Positions 15,859 to 24,212 of a stretch of 58,369 bases of DNA are shown here, one piece after another. The notes under the pieces are model-generated. The model saw only the letters and a program-made list of their open reading frames with translations, was not told the DNA's origin and ran no database searches. Origin of the DNA: Solirubrobacterales bacterium. Its GTDB lineage: Bacteria; Actinomycetota; Thermoleophilia; Solirubrobacterales; Solirubrobacteraceae. How positions within the stretch are numbered: the first letter of the stretch is position 1; each line of letters begins with the position of its first letter. A program made the position numbers and the translations under genes. The DNA lies in the NCBI GenBank assembly GCA_019241635.1, contig JAFAWR010000306.1:1-58369 (forward strand), read 5' to 3'.

Positions 15859-16711
15859 GCAACTCCTCAACGAAGGTCTCGGCCAGGGTGCCGCGGTACA
15901 CCGGCACCGCCCAGCCTGTCAGCTTGATCTGAAGCTCGCCGGTCACCTCGACGTCGAGCTCACCGCCGTCGAGCACGACGGTAACCGGTGATCGCCCGCC
16001 GTCGAGCACGTAGGCCACGGCGGCCCCGGTCGCGCCGGTCCCACTCGCGGTGGTCTCCCCCACCCCCCGCTCGAAGATGCGCGCGCGGATCCTGGACCGG
16101 GCGGGATCCCCACCGTCGAGCTCGGCGAACCACGAGACGTTGGTCCGGTGGGGAAACAGCTCGTGGTGCTCGATCTCCGGGCCGATCGCCCCAAGATCCA
16201 ATCCCTCCAGCTCCGCCTCGTCGGCGACGCGGATCGCGCATTGCGGGTTGCCGACCTGGACGTGCTGAAAGCGCCACGTGCGGCCGGCGGCGGTGAGCTC
16301 GCCCCGGCCATCGGGAGCGCCGGAGGGATAGCCGGCGCTCTGCACCCGGGCCCGACCCATGTCGACGGCGCACCGCGTGTCGGAGAGGATCAGCGGCCTG
16401 ATCTCGCCGGCGGCGGTCTGGATGGCGAACGAGTCGGCGTCGGTCCACCCGTGGCGGCGCAGGTACAGCACCGCCTCGCGGGCGCCGTTGCCCGACAGCT
16501 CGGCCTCGGAGCCATCGGGGTTGTAGATCCGCAGCCGGGCCACGAAATCCGCGTCGTCGGGCGCTGAGAGGAGCAGGATCCCGTCGGCCGAGACGCCCGT
16601 GTGGGGTGCGCAGATCGCCTGAATCCGCGACGGGGTCAGCTCGAACGGAAGGTCTTCGGCCTCGACGATCACGTAGTCGTTGCCCAGGGCGTGCCACTTC
16701 TCGAACTCCAC
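15845..16711 (-). CDS. dapF: DapF-family protein with both catalytic cysteines replaced by serine
   Basis: The product has 288 residues, normal for diaminopimelate epimerase, and opens with the family signature EFEKWHALGNDYVIV. Substrate-binding segments RIYNPDGSEAEL, VQVGNPQCAIRV and HRTNVSWFAEL are conserved. The two catalytic cysteines are missing: the first motif reads SGNGARE (homologues CGNGxRC), the second GVGETTASGTGATG (homologues ACGTGA). The codons are TCG and AGT; TCG is two changes from any Cys codon, so a sequencing error cannot explain it. Classical DapF needs a Cys/Cys pair as the two bases. GTG 16711 start. dapL overlaps its 3' end. It may be a Ser/Ser epimerase, a re-purposed isomerase or an inactive scaffold. 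Confidence 0.9.
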   Translation of the reverse strand: MEFEKWHALGNDYVIVEAEDLPFELTPSRIQAICAPHTGVSADGILLLSAPDDADFVARLRIYNPDGSEAELSGNGAREAVLYLRRHGWTDADSFAIQTAAGEIRPLILSDTRCAVDMGRARVQSAGYPSGAPDGRGELTAAGRTWRFQHVQVGNPQCAIRVADEAELEGLDLGAIGPEIEHHELFPHRTNVSWFAELDGGDPARSRIRARIFERGVGETTASGTGATGAAVAYVLDGGRSPVTVVLDGGELDVEVTGELQIKLTGWAVPVYRGTLAETFVEELHATQ

Positions 16712-16745
16712 GGGGCGCCAGTGTATGTGTACCGTCGCGCGCGCA

Positions 16746-18068
16746 ATGGTGACGCTCCTGCAGGAACGGACAGTGCGCAGGCGAGGCTGGGTGGGACCTC
16801 GTTACAAATGGCTGCTCGCCGGGCTGGTCGTGGTCTCGCTGGTCGCTCGCATGGCCTGGATCGCCGAGCCCTGCCGCGCCCCGTGCCGTTCCGCGGACGA
16901 CCACACCCTCATCTTCGACGAGGCCTATTACGTCAACGCCGCCCGCGTGATCGCCGGAATCCGGCCCCCGGTCGGCTCGCCGTACGCGAACACGCCGCTG
17001 GGGGACGACGGCAACTCCGAGCATCCCCAGCTCGCCAAGCTGTTGATCGCGGGCGGGATCGAGCTGTTCGGTGACGGGCCGCTGGCCTGGCGGTTGCCCA
17101 GCGTGCTGCTCGGAACGGTGGCGATCCTGGGGATGTTCGCGCTCGTCCGAGCCGCCGGAGGCGGACCCTGGCTGGGGCTGGGAGCGGCCGCGCTGATGGC
17201 CTGCGACAACCTGCTGCTCGTCCACGGCCGGATCGGCACGCTCGATATCTACGCGGTCGCCGCGATGATCTGGGGAGCGGCGCTCTATCTGCGCGATCGG
17301 CCGATCCTGGCGGGCGCGATCATCGGGCTTGGCGCCAGCGCCAAGGAGGTGACGCCGTACGTGCTGCTTGCCCTGGCCGTGCTCGAGCTGGTGCGCTGGT
17401 GGCGGCTGCGCTCGGAGGGCGCGGGGCGGCTGGCCCGCCTGGTCATCTGCGCGGGCGCCTCGGCGGTGATGTTCATGGCCGTGCTCACGGTGATGGGCTG
17501 GATCGCCCCGCCCTACAGCCCCCAGACCGGCAAGCGCGTGCCGAACGGGCCATTCGGCCACGTCGCGCACATCCTGAGCTACGCCGCAAACCAGACGAGC
17601 CCGCACGGACCCACCGGGATCGCCTCCTATCCCTGGGACTGGCTGATCGATCTCAAGCCGATCACCTATCTGCGGATCAATCCGGGCCGCCCCACGGTCC
17701 TGCTGAACCAGATCTCGCCGGCGGTCCACTTCATCGGCCTGATCAGCCCGCCGATCCTGCTCCTGGCCATCCCGGGGCTGCTGCTCGCCGCGCGCCCGGT
17801 CGTCCGGCCGCGGATTCGCCTGACCGACGAGGTGGGCCTGGTCGCCTTGGCCTGGTTCGTCGGGACCTATCTGCCGTTCGTGGCGCTCAGCCTGCTCGAA
17901 AGCCGGACGAGCTACCTGTACTACATGGTGATCGTGATGCCCGGGATCTACCTGGCGGTCGCTGATCTGGTCGCGCGGATCGGTCCCCGACGCAAGCTCG
18001 TCCTGCTGTGGATGGCGGGCGTGGTGGCCGCCGCGGTCGTCCTCTACCCGTTCACCCCGCTGCCGTGA
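16746..18068 (+). CDS. Membrane glycosyltransferase, family 39 (PMT-like)
   Basis: The product has about 440 residues with roughly nine membrane segments. A first helix (WLLAGLVVVSLVARMAWI) leads to the extracytoplasmic loop with FDEAYYVNAARVIAG and NSEHPQLAKLLIAGG; these acidic FDE and EHP motifs are the hallmark of protein O-mannosyltransferase-like GT39 enzymes. LVHGRIGTLDIYAVAAM and ASAKEVTPYVLLAL follow. It should transfer a sugar from a polyprenyl-phosphate donor to an exported protein or glycan. ATG 16746 leaves 34 bases to the divergent dapF GTG, so promoters are very compact. It is convergent with miaA. Confidence 0.85.
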   Translation: MVTLLQERTVRRRGWVGPRYKWLLAGLVVVSLVARMAWIAEPCRAPCRSADDHTLIFDEAYYVNAARVIAGIRPPVGSPYANTPLGDDGNSEHPQLAKLLIAGGIELFGDGPLAWRLPSVLLGTVAILGMFALVRAAGGGPWLGLGAAALMACDNLLLVHGRIGTLDIYAVAAMIWGAALYLRDRPILAGAIIGLGASAKEVTPYVLLALAVLELVRWWRLRSEGAGRLARLVICAGASAVMFMAVLTVMGWIAPPYSPQTGKRVPNGPFGHVAHILSYAANQTSPHGPTGIASYPWDWLIDLKPITYLRINPGRPTVLLNQISPAVHFIGLISPPILLLAIPGLLLAARPVVRPRIRLTDEVGLVALAWFVGTYLPFVALSLLESRTSYLYYMVIVMPGIYLAVADLVARIGPRRKLVLLWMAGVVAAAVVLYPFTPLP

Positions 18069-18141
18069 GGATGACCGGCAGCCGCCCGTAGCGGAGCAGG
18101 ACCGCCACGTCCCGAGCGGATTGGGTGGTGAAGTTGCCGCG

Positions 18142-19047
18142 CTATCGCCACAGCGCCAGGATCTCGCCGGCCACGTCTGCCGGTTCGCGGCCGGTGGCGT
18201 CGATCGTGTGGACGGCGCCGAGCTTGCGCATCCAGGTCAGCTGGCGGCGGGCGTAGTTGCGGGTCCGGCGCTTCATCGCCTCGACGTCCCCGGTCAGGAG
18301 CTCCTCGAAGCCGAGCGCCTTGCGTGCGGTGCTCGACGCGCCCGCGGCGTTGGCGCGGCGGACCTCTTCCTCGACGCCGGCCGCCACCATCGCGTCGACC
18401 CGGGCGTCGATTCGCTCGTAGAGCTGCTGGCGCTCGAGGACGAGGCCGACCAGCAAGGTGCTGCGGCGCATCTCCGTGGTCCACAGCTCCGAGTCCGAGT
18501 CGCGGGGCTCGAGCTCGCCGGCGTCTGAGAGCTCGAGCGCGCGCACGATCCGCTGGCGGTCGCCCGGGTCGATCTCCTCGGCCGCCCAGGGCGCTCGCTC
18601 GCGAAGAACCGCATGAAGCGCCGGCGCGCCGCGCCGCTCGAGCTCGGTCAGCCAGCGCTCGCGCGCTCCTTCCGGGGGCGGCGGGCGCAGGCTGAGCTCG
18701 GCCAGCGCGGCCCGCAGATACAAGCCGGTGCCACCCACCAGGATCGGCCTGGCACCGCCGGCCAGGAGCCCGTCGATCTCGGCGTGGGCAAGCTCGGCGT
18801 ACTGGCCGGCGCTGAAGCTCGCGTCGACCGGCAGGAACGACAGCAGCCGGTGCTCGAGCTGCGCTCGCTCGTCCGCCCGGGCGGCTCCGGTGAGCGTCTC
18901 GAGCCCCTGGTAGACCTGCAGGGCGTCGGCGGATACGGCGACCGGCCGCTCACCCAGCTCCCGCAGCCGCCGTGCCAGCTCGATGGCGACGTCGGTCTTG
19001 CCCACGCCGGTCGGGCCGAACAGGGCGATCACCTCCGTGCGCGGCAC
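18142..19047 (-). CDS. miaA: tRNA dimethylallyltransferase
   Basis: The product has 301 residues. The P-loop FGPTGVGKTDVAIELA is followed by SADALQVYQGLETLTGA (substrate loop), LVGGTGLYLRAAL and GDRQRIVRALEL. The C-terminal RRTRNYARRQLTWMRKL completes the family pattern. The enzyme adds a dimethylallyl group to A37 of tRNAs reading UNN codons, and MiaB, encoded at 28128-29450, then methylthiolates it. The GTG start is chosen because the P-loop must lie about 10 residues in; upstream in-frame sequence is non-conserved. Divergent from the FIST gene, with 81 bases between starts. Confidence 0.94.
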   Translation of the reverse strand: MPRTEVIALFGPTGVGKTDVAIELARRLRELGERPVAVSADALQVYQGLETLTGAARADERAQLEHRLLSFLPVDASFSAGQYAELAHAEIDGLLAGGARPILVGGTGLYLRAALAELSLRPPPPEGARERWLTELERRGAPALHAVLRERAPWAAEEIDPGDRQRIVRALELSDAGELEPRDSDSELWTTEMRRSTLLVGLVLERQQLYERIDARVDAMVAAGVEEEVRRANAAGASSTARKALGFEELLTGDVEAMKRRTRNYARRQLTWMRKLGAVHTIDATGREPADVAGEILALWR

Positions 19048-19128
19048 GGCCGACAGTATCGTCCAGGCGGTGGGCCGGGAGCGATCGGGCCCGCAGTATG
19101 GTGCAGCGATGCGCCCTGGAGCGATCGT

Positions 19129-20298
19129 GTGAGCACGCGGATCGGTACCGGTGTCTCCACCGAAGCTGATCCGCTGAAGGCGGGTAGGGCTGCGGCACGC
19201 TCGGCCGCCGATGCGCTCGGCGGCGCCCCCGCTGATCTGGCCCTGGTGTTCGCCGCCGGCTCGCATCTCATCGCCCCGGAGGCCACGCTCGAGGGCGTGC
19301 ACTCGGCGCTGGCTCCCCGAGCCCTCGTCGGCTGCGGCGCCGGGGGGGTTCTCGGCGGCGGCCGCGAGCTCGAGGACGGCACCGCGGTCGCGGTGTGGGC
19401 GGCCGCCTTCGAGGAAGGAGAGGCGATCCCGTTTCACGCGGCGGTCCTCGACCACGAGGACGAGTACCAGCTGGCCGGACTGCCCGACCTGGAGGGATCG
19501 AGCGGCGCGCTGCTGCTCTCCGACCCCTACTCGTTCCCCACCGACATCGTGCTCGACGCGATCGCGGCGCGGTCGCCGGCGGTTCCCGTGCTGGGCGGGC
19601 TGGCCAGCGCCCGGACGGCCAGCGGTGACGCCGCCCTGTTCCTCGACGATGCCGTGTGCGACGGCGGCGCGGTCGGCGTCAGCCTGCGCGGCGTGGAGAT
19701 GCTTCCCTGCGTCTCCCAGGGCGCGGCACCGGTCGGCCGCGAGCTCACGATCACCGCCGCCGAGGGCAACGTCATCCACGAGCTTGCGGGACGGCCCGCG
19801 CTCGAGACGCTCCAGCTGATCATCTCCGAGCTGTCGGCCCGTGAGCGTGGCCTGGTCGCCGGTGGACTCCTGATCGGGGTGGTGATCGACGGGGGCAAGC
19901 CCGACTACGAGCAGGGGGACTTCCTCGTGCGTGGCGTGCTCGGGGCCGAGTCGGAGTCCGGGGCGCTGGTGGTCGGAACCCAGGTGGCGGCCGGACAGGT
20001 CGTGCGGCTGCACGCGAGGGACGCGCGCTCGGCCGACGAGGATCTCCACGAGGCGCTCAAGCTGCGCGTACAGGCGCTGGCCGGCGAACGGCCGGCCGGC
20101 GCGCTCGTATTCACGTGCAACGGCCGCGGCAGCTCCATGTTCGGCATTCCCGACCACGATGTCGAGGCCATCGACCACGAGCTCGGCGGAGCGCCCGCGG
20201 CCGGGTTCTTCGCCGCCGGCGAGATCGGACCGGTCGGAGGGCGCAGCTTCCTGCACGGCTTCACGGCGACGCTGGCGGTCTTCCCCAAGGGGTCATGA
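19129..20298 (+). CDS. FIST-domain sensory protein
   Basis: The product has 389 residues built of FIST_N (residues 1-210) and FIST_C (220-385). Signatures include LVGCGAGGVLGGGRELEDGT, VPVLGGLASARTASG, FTCNGRGSSMFG and GFFAAGEIGPVGGRSFLHGF. FIST proteins are thought to sense small ligands such as amino acids, usually fused or linked to signalling proteins; here the protein stands alone. The GTG start precedes STRIGTGVSTEADP. The ATG of the following SDR gene overlaps its stop, so the two are co-translated; the ligand and partner are unknown. Confidence 0.88.
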   Translation: MSTRIGTGVSTEADPLKAGRAAARSAADALGGAPADLALVFAAGSHLIAPEATLEGVHSALAPRALVGCGAGGVLGGGRELEDGTAVAVWAAAFEEGEAIPFHAAVLDHEDEYQLAGLPDLEGSSGALLLSDPYSFPTDIVLDAIAARSPAVPVLGGLASARTASGDAALFLDDAVCDGGAVGVSLRGVEMLPCVSQGAAPVGRELTITAAEGNVIHELAGRPALETLQLIISELSARERGLVAGGLLIGVVIDGGKPDYEQGDFLVRGVLGAESESGALVVGTQVAAGQVVRLHARDARSADEDLHEALKLRVQALAGERPAGALVFTCNGRGSSMFGIPDHDVEAIDHELGGAPAAGFFAAGEIGPVGGRSFLHGFTATLAVFPKGS

Positions 20299-21086
20299 CG
20301 GTCCTTTCCGGGACGGTGCTGCTGACCGGCGCCAGCGGTGGCATCGGGCACGCCATCGCTCGCGCAGTGGCTCCGACGAGCGCCGAGCTGATCTTGAGCG
20401 GCCGGCGCACCGAGCTGCTCGACCCGCTCGCCGGTGAGCTCGGGGCGCGCGTGATCGCCTGCGATCTGGGCGTTCGAGAGGACGTCAAGCGGCTGGTCGA
20501 GCAGGCCGGTCAGGTGGACGTGCTGATCGCCAATGCGGGGGTTCCGGCCGGCGGTCTCCTCGACGAGCTCACGCAGGAGCAGATCGACCACATGCTCGAG
20601 GTCAACCTCAGGGCGACGATCGCGCTGGCCCGCGCGCTGGCGCCGGGGATGGTCGAGCGCCGCCGCGGCCACCTCGTGTTCATGTCCTCGCTGCAGGGCA
20701 AGGCCAGCACCCCGGTCTCCTCGGTCTACTGCGCGACCAAGTTCGGCGTGCGCGGATTTGCCCTGGCGCTGCGCGAGGATCTCCGGCGCCACACGGTCGG
20801 CGTGTCGGTCGTCCTCCCCGGGTTCATCCGCGACGCCGGCATGTTCGCCGACGCCGAGGTCAAGCTGCCTCCCGGGGTGGGCACCCGCTCGCCCGAGGAC
20901 GTGGCCCGGGCGGTGGTGTCGGCGATCGAGCGAAACCGCGCCGAGGTCGCGGTGGCGCCGGTGGGGTTGCGGCTGGGCGCGGCCGTGGCCTCGGTGGCGC
21001 CGGCGGTGAGCGCTGCGGTGAGCCGCCGGCTGGGCAGCGCCCGGATCGCGGAGCGCGTCGTGGCCGGGCAGAGGGCGAACCGTTAG
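20295..21086 (+). CDS. Short-chain dehydrogenase/reductase
   Basis: The product has 263 residues. LLTGASGGIGHAIAR (residues 10-24) is the TGxxxGxG cofactor loop, followed by DVLIANAGV (NAG motif), the catalytic Ser in FMSSLQGKAS, and YCATKFG with the YxxxK pair. VVLPGFIRDAGMF closes the active site. The cofactor is more likely NADP because Arg follows the second strand (LSGRRTELL), but the substrate cannot be told. Its 3' end lies within a 34-bp tandem duplication that has one copy inside and one outside the gene. Coupled to the FIST gene by an ATGA overlap. Confidence 0.9.
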   Translation: MTVLSGTVLLTGASGGIGHAIARAVAPTSAELILSGRRTELLDPLAGELGARVIACDLGVREDVKRLVEQAGQVDVLIANAGVPAGGLLDELTQEQIDHMLEVNLRATIALARALAPGMVERRRGHLVFMSSLQGKASTPVSSVYCATKFGVRGFALALREDLRRHTVGVSVVLPGFIRDAGMFADAEVKLPPGVGTRSPEDVARAVVSAIERNRAEVAVAPVGLRLGAAVASVAPAVSAAVSRRLGSARIAERVVAGQRANR

Positions 21087-21133
21087 CGGAATCCCGGCCG
21101 GGCAGCGGACGAACGGTCAGCGGAATTCCGGCG
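21066..21133. repeat. 34-bp imperfect tandem duplication at the 3' end of the SDR gene
   Basis: Units 21066-21099 and 21100-21133 begin GGGCAGAGGGCGAAC and GGGCAGCGGACGAAC and agree at 28 of 34 positions. The SDR stop codon lies in the first unit (GTTAGCGGAAT; second unit GTCAGCGGAAT). The second copy is therefore a decayed duplicate of the gene end, lying between the SDR gene and tkt. Confidence 0.75.
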
Positions 21134-21171
21134 GTCGGTTCCGGGCGGGCATCGCTGGGTAGATCGACGTC

Positions 21172-23025
21172 ATGGACGACACCGCCTTCTGGCGCGAGCT
21201 CGGACAGCAACTGCGCGTCGACTCGATTCGCTCGAGCGACGCGGCCGGCTCGGGCCATCCCACCTCATCGATGTCCGCCGCCGACCTGATGGCCGTGCTG
21301 CTGGCCAAGCACCTGCACTACGACTTCGGTCGCCCGGATGATCCCCGTAACGACCACCTGATCTTCTCCAAGGGCCATGCCTCGCCGCTCTACTACAGCG
21401 TGCTGAAGGCCGCCGGCGCGATCACCGACGACGAGCTGCTCACCTTCCGCCAGCTCGGCAGCCGCTTGGAGGGTCACCCCACCCCGGTCCTGCCGTGGGT
21501 CGACGTGGCCACCGGCTCGCTCGGCCAGGGACTCCCGATCGGCGTCGGCGTGGCGCTGGCCGGCCAGCGCCTGGACCAGCTGCCCTACCGCGTGTGGGTG
21601 CTGTGCGGCGACAGCGAGATGGCCGAGGGGTCGATCTGGGAGGCGTTCGAGCACGCCGCGTTCAACCGCCTGGACAACCTGACGGCGATCATCGACGTCA
21701 ATCGCCTGGGTCAGACCCGCGAGACCATGCACGGCTGGGATCTCGACTCATACGCGGACCGGGCCCGCGCGTTCGGATGGCACGCGATCGAGATCGACGG
21801 GCACGACGTCGAGGCGATCGACGGCGCGTATGGCGAGGCGGTCCACACCGAGGGTCGCCCCACGGTGATCGTGGCCCGGACGAAGAAGGGCAAGGGCGCC
21901 AGCGAGACCGAGGATCAGCCCGGCAAGCACGGCAAGCCGCTGTCCGATCCGCAGAAGGCGATCGAGGAGCTGGGCGGGGAGCGCAAGCTCCAGGTCGAGG
22001 TGCCCAAGCCATCGGGCGACGTCTCCCCTCACAAGATCGATCCCGGGCACGAAGTGGAGTGGCCACGCTGGGGACCCGACGACGAGGTGGCGACGCGCCG
22101 GGCCTATGGCGAGGCCCTGGCGGCGCTCGGCGCCGAGCGCGCGGATGTGGTCGCGCTCGACGGCGAGGTGTCGAACTCCACCTACTCGGAGATCTTCGCC
22201 AAGGCTCATCCCGAGCGCTACTTCGAGATGTTCATCGCCGAGCAGCAGATGATCGCCGCCGCCGTCGGCATGCAGGTCCGGGGCTACCGTCCGTTCGCCT
22301 CGACATTCGCGGCGTTTCTGAGCCGCGCCTACGACTTCGTGCGGATGGCCGCAATCAGCCGGGCCCACATATGCCTGGCGGGGTCGCACGCCGGCTCCTC
22401 AATTGGCGAGGACGGCCCGTCGCAGATGGCCCTCGAGGACCTCGCCGCGTTCCGCGCGGTGCATTCGAGCATCGTCCTCTACCCCTCCGACCCCAACCAG
22501 GCCGCTTCGCTCGTGCGGCTGATGGCCGACCATCCCGGCATCGCCTACATGCGCACCCACCGAGGCGCCACGCCGACCATCTATGAGCCCGACGACCGGT
22601 TCGAGATCGGCGGCTCGCGGGTTCTGCGCTCTTCCGAGGAGGACCAGATCACCTTGGTCGGCGCCGGCGTCACGCTTCACGAAGCGCTCAAAGCCGCTGA
22701 GACCCTCGGCGAGCAGGGCACCGCTGCCCGGGTGATCGACCTGTACTCGGTCAAGCCGGTGGACGAGGAAACTCTCCGCCAGGCAGCCGCCGACACCGGC
22801 GCGATCGTCACCGTGGAGGATCACTGGCCCGAGGGCGGTCTCGGCGACGCCGTATTGGCGGCGCTGGCCGAGGTCGAGGGCGTCCGCGTACACAAGCTGG
22901 CGGTTCGCGACATGCCCAGCTCGGGCAAGCCCGCGGAACTGGTGCACGAGAGCGGGATCGACGCCGAGGCCATCGTGGCCGCAGCCCGCGAACTGGTTCG
23001 CGCGCCGGCCGGCGCCGGCGACTAG
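21172..23025 (+). CDS. tkt: Transketolase
   Basis: The product has 617 residues, the shorter animal/actinobacterial type (bacterial TktA is about 660). The TPP domain runs to about 270: SSDAAGSGHPTSSMSAADL, ISKGHASPL-like IFSKGHASPLYY, and the GDSEMAEGSIWEA Mg/TPP motif. The pyrimidine domain has DGEVSNSTYSEIFAKAHPER and MFIAEQQMIAAAVGMQ with the catalytic Glu. The C-terminal domain runs from about 490. It moves two-carbon units in the pentose phosphate pathway. No other pathway gene lies nearby. The ATG follows GGTAGATCGACGTC without a strong ribosome site. Confidence 0.95.
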   Translation: MDDTAFWRELGQQLRVDSIRSSDAAGSGHPTSSMSAADLMAVLLAKHLHYDFGRPDDPRNDHLIFSKGHASPLYYSVLKAAGAITDDELLTFRQLGSRLEGHPTPVLPWVDVATGSLGQGLPIGVGVALAGQRLDQLPYRVWVLCGDSEMAEGSIWEAFEHAAFNRLDNLTAIIDVNRLGQTRETMHGWDLDSYADRARAFGWHAIEIDGHDVEAIDGAYGEAVHTEGRPTVIVARTKKGKGASETEDQPGKHGKPLSDPQKAIEELGGERKLQVEVPKPSGDVSPHKIDPGHEVEWPRWGPDDEVATRRAYGEALAALGAERADVVALDGEVSNSTYSEIFAKAHPERYFEMFIAEQQMIAAAVGMQVRGYRPFASTFAAFLSRAYDFVRMAAISRAHICLAGSHAGSSIGEDGPSQMALEDLAAFRAVHSSIVLYPSDPNQAASLVRLMADHPGIAYMRTHRGATPTIYEPDDRFEIGGSRVLRSSEEDQITLVGAGVTLHEALKAAETLGEQGTAARVIDLYSVKPVDEETLRQAAADTGAIVTVEDHWPEGGLGDAVLAALAEVEGVRVHKLAVRDMPSSGKPAELVHESGIDAEAIVAAARELVRAPAGAGD

Positions 23026-23067
23026 CGGCTCGCCGCCGGTCTGCGCCGACGATCAGCCGCGCGTCAC

Positions 23068-23117
23068 GTCACGTCCTCAGGACCACCAGGCTCATGTCAC
23101 GTCTTCGGGACCACCGG
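23068..23117. repeat. 28-bp period partial tandem duplication at the 3' end of mscS
   Basis: GTCACGTCCTCAGGACCACC (from 23068) recurs as GTCACGTCTTCGGGACCACC (from 23096), an offset of 28 bases with two mismatches in 20. The mscS stop (23092-23094) lies between them, so the C-terminal codons were copied beyond the gene end. Similar in kind to the duplication at 21066-21133. Confidence 0.65.
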
Positions 23118-24168
23118 ACGTCCAGCTCCGTCGGGCGACCGCACCGGCTTGCTCGCGCGGGCGGTCAGTGTCCTCCTCGACGATCTGGTGCTCCCCGGTC
23201 ACCGTGGACAGCGCGTCGATCACCTCGTCGGCGAGTTGTGCGCCGTCGTCGGCCCGGTCGGGAGTCGCCTGAACCCGCACCACTACGTCGTTGCCGTCGA
23301 CCTCCTCGAGCAGGACGGTAGGCGAGCGCCGCGTCGGGGTCCTGATCCGGTCATCGAGGATCGCCTGGACCTGGCTGATGCTGATGCCCGTGCCGAGTCG
23401 CACGCGCACGTTGACCGCATCCGGCTCGCGAATCGGGAGCACAGCGGCCGACAGCACGACGTTGTTCGGGACCATGATGCGGTCCTCGCCGCGCGCCAGT
23501 GTCGTGTACAACAGACCGAGCGAGCTGACCACGCCCTCGAGCTGTCCGGCCACCGCACCGGCCTGCAGGCGCACGCGCTCACCCACGCGGAACGGGCGCG
23601 CGCTCAGCAGGACCATGCCGGCGAACAGGTTGCCCAGCGTCTGCTGCGCGGCCAGACCGAGGATGACCGCGGTGAACGCGCTGCCGGCCACGATCGAGCT
23701 CGCGTTCACGCCCGAGACCTCGAGGACCACGAGAAGCGTGATGCCAACCGTCACCAACCGGACGACGAACCCGACGGTCCCGGCGGTCGACGGGTCCATG
23801 CGCTTGAAGAACGTCGGACCGATGGCCCGTCCAAACTCGCGCGCCACCGCCCAGCCGAGACCGAGGAGCGCCAGCACGGCAAGGATCGTGATCGGCGTCG
23901 TCCAGCCGCTCTTCCCCCACTTCCCGTGGACCGGGAACCACGATTGGTAGTTGTCGTAGACGACGATTACCGCGATGAACAGCGGGATCAGCACCGCCGT
24001 CCGGCGCTGCGCGCTGCGGAGCGTGCGCTGGCTGATGTCCACCGCCAGCCCGACCCGCTCCCACTCATCGCTGTGGGTCTCGAACATCTGGTCGAGCCGG
24101 AAGTCGGGCCGGGACGGCCTGAATCGATCTCGACGCTGCCTTGGCTTGTTCTGTTCCTCGTCAGTCAC
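23092..24168 (-). CDS. Small-conductance mechanosensitive channel, MscS family
   Basis: The product has 358 residues. An acidic/basic N-terminal tail of about 50 residues is followed by four hydrophobic segments (AVLIPLFIAVIVVY; TPITILAVLALLGLGWAV; VGFVVRLVTVGITLLVVL; SSIVAGSAFTAVILGLAA). The pore helix is LAAQQTLGNLFAGMVLL, then the MscS beta domain begins RPFRVGERVRL and contains IMVPNNVVLSAAV. The C-terminal mixed domain precedes a charged tail. It releases solutes on hypo-osmotic shock. The GTG start lies 44 bases after the radical SAM gene stop on the same strand; the two are likely co-transcribed. Confidence 0.92.
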   Translation of the reverse strand: MTDEEQNKPRQRRDRFRPSRPDFRLDQMFETHSDEWERVGLAVDISQRTLRSAQRRTAVLIPLFIAVIVVYDNYQSWFPVHGKWGKSGWTTPITILAVLALLGLGWAVAREFGRAIGPTFFKRMDPSTAGTVGFVVRLVTVGITLLVVLEVSGVNASSIVAGSAFTAVILGLAAQQTLGNLFAGMVLLSARPFRVGERVRLQAGAVAGQLEGVVSSLGLLYTTLARGEDRIMVPNNVVLSAAVLPIREPDAVNVRVRLGTGISISQVQAILDDRIRTPTRRSPTVLLEEVDGNDVVVRVQATPDRADDGAQLADEVIDALSTVTGEHQIVEEDTDRPREQAGAVARRSWTSGGPEDVT

Positions 24169-24212
24169 GCTCTACCTACCACCGCCTTTCGCCGGAGGTT
24201 TCACGTTCGGAT

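Noticed and set aside
18613-19128. N-terminal extension of the FIST protein
   Set aside because: It is the antisense of miaA; the FIST domain starts right after GTG 19129.
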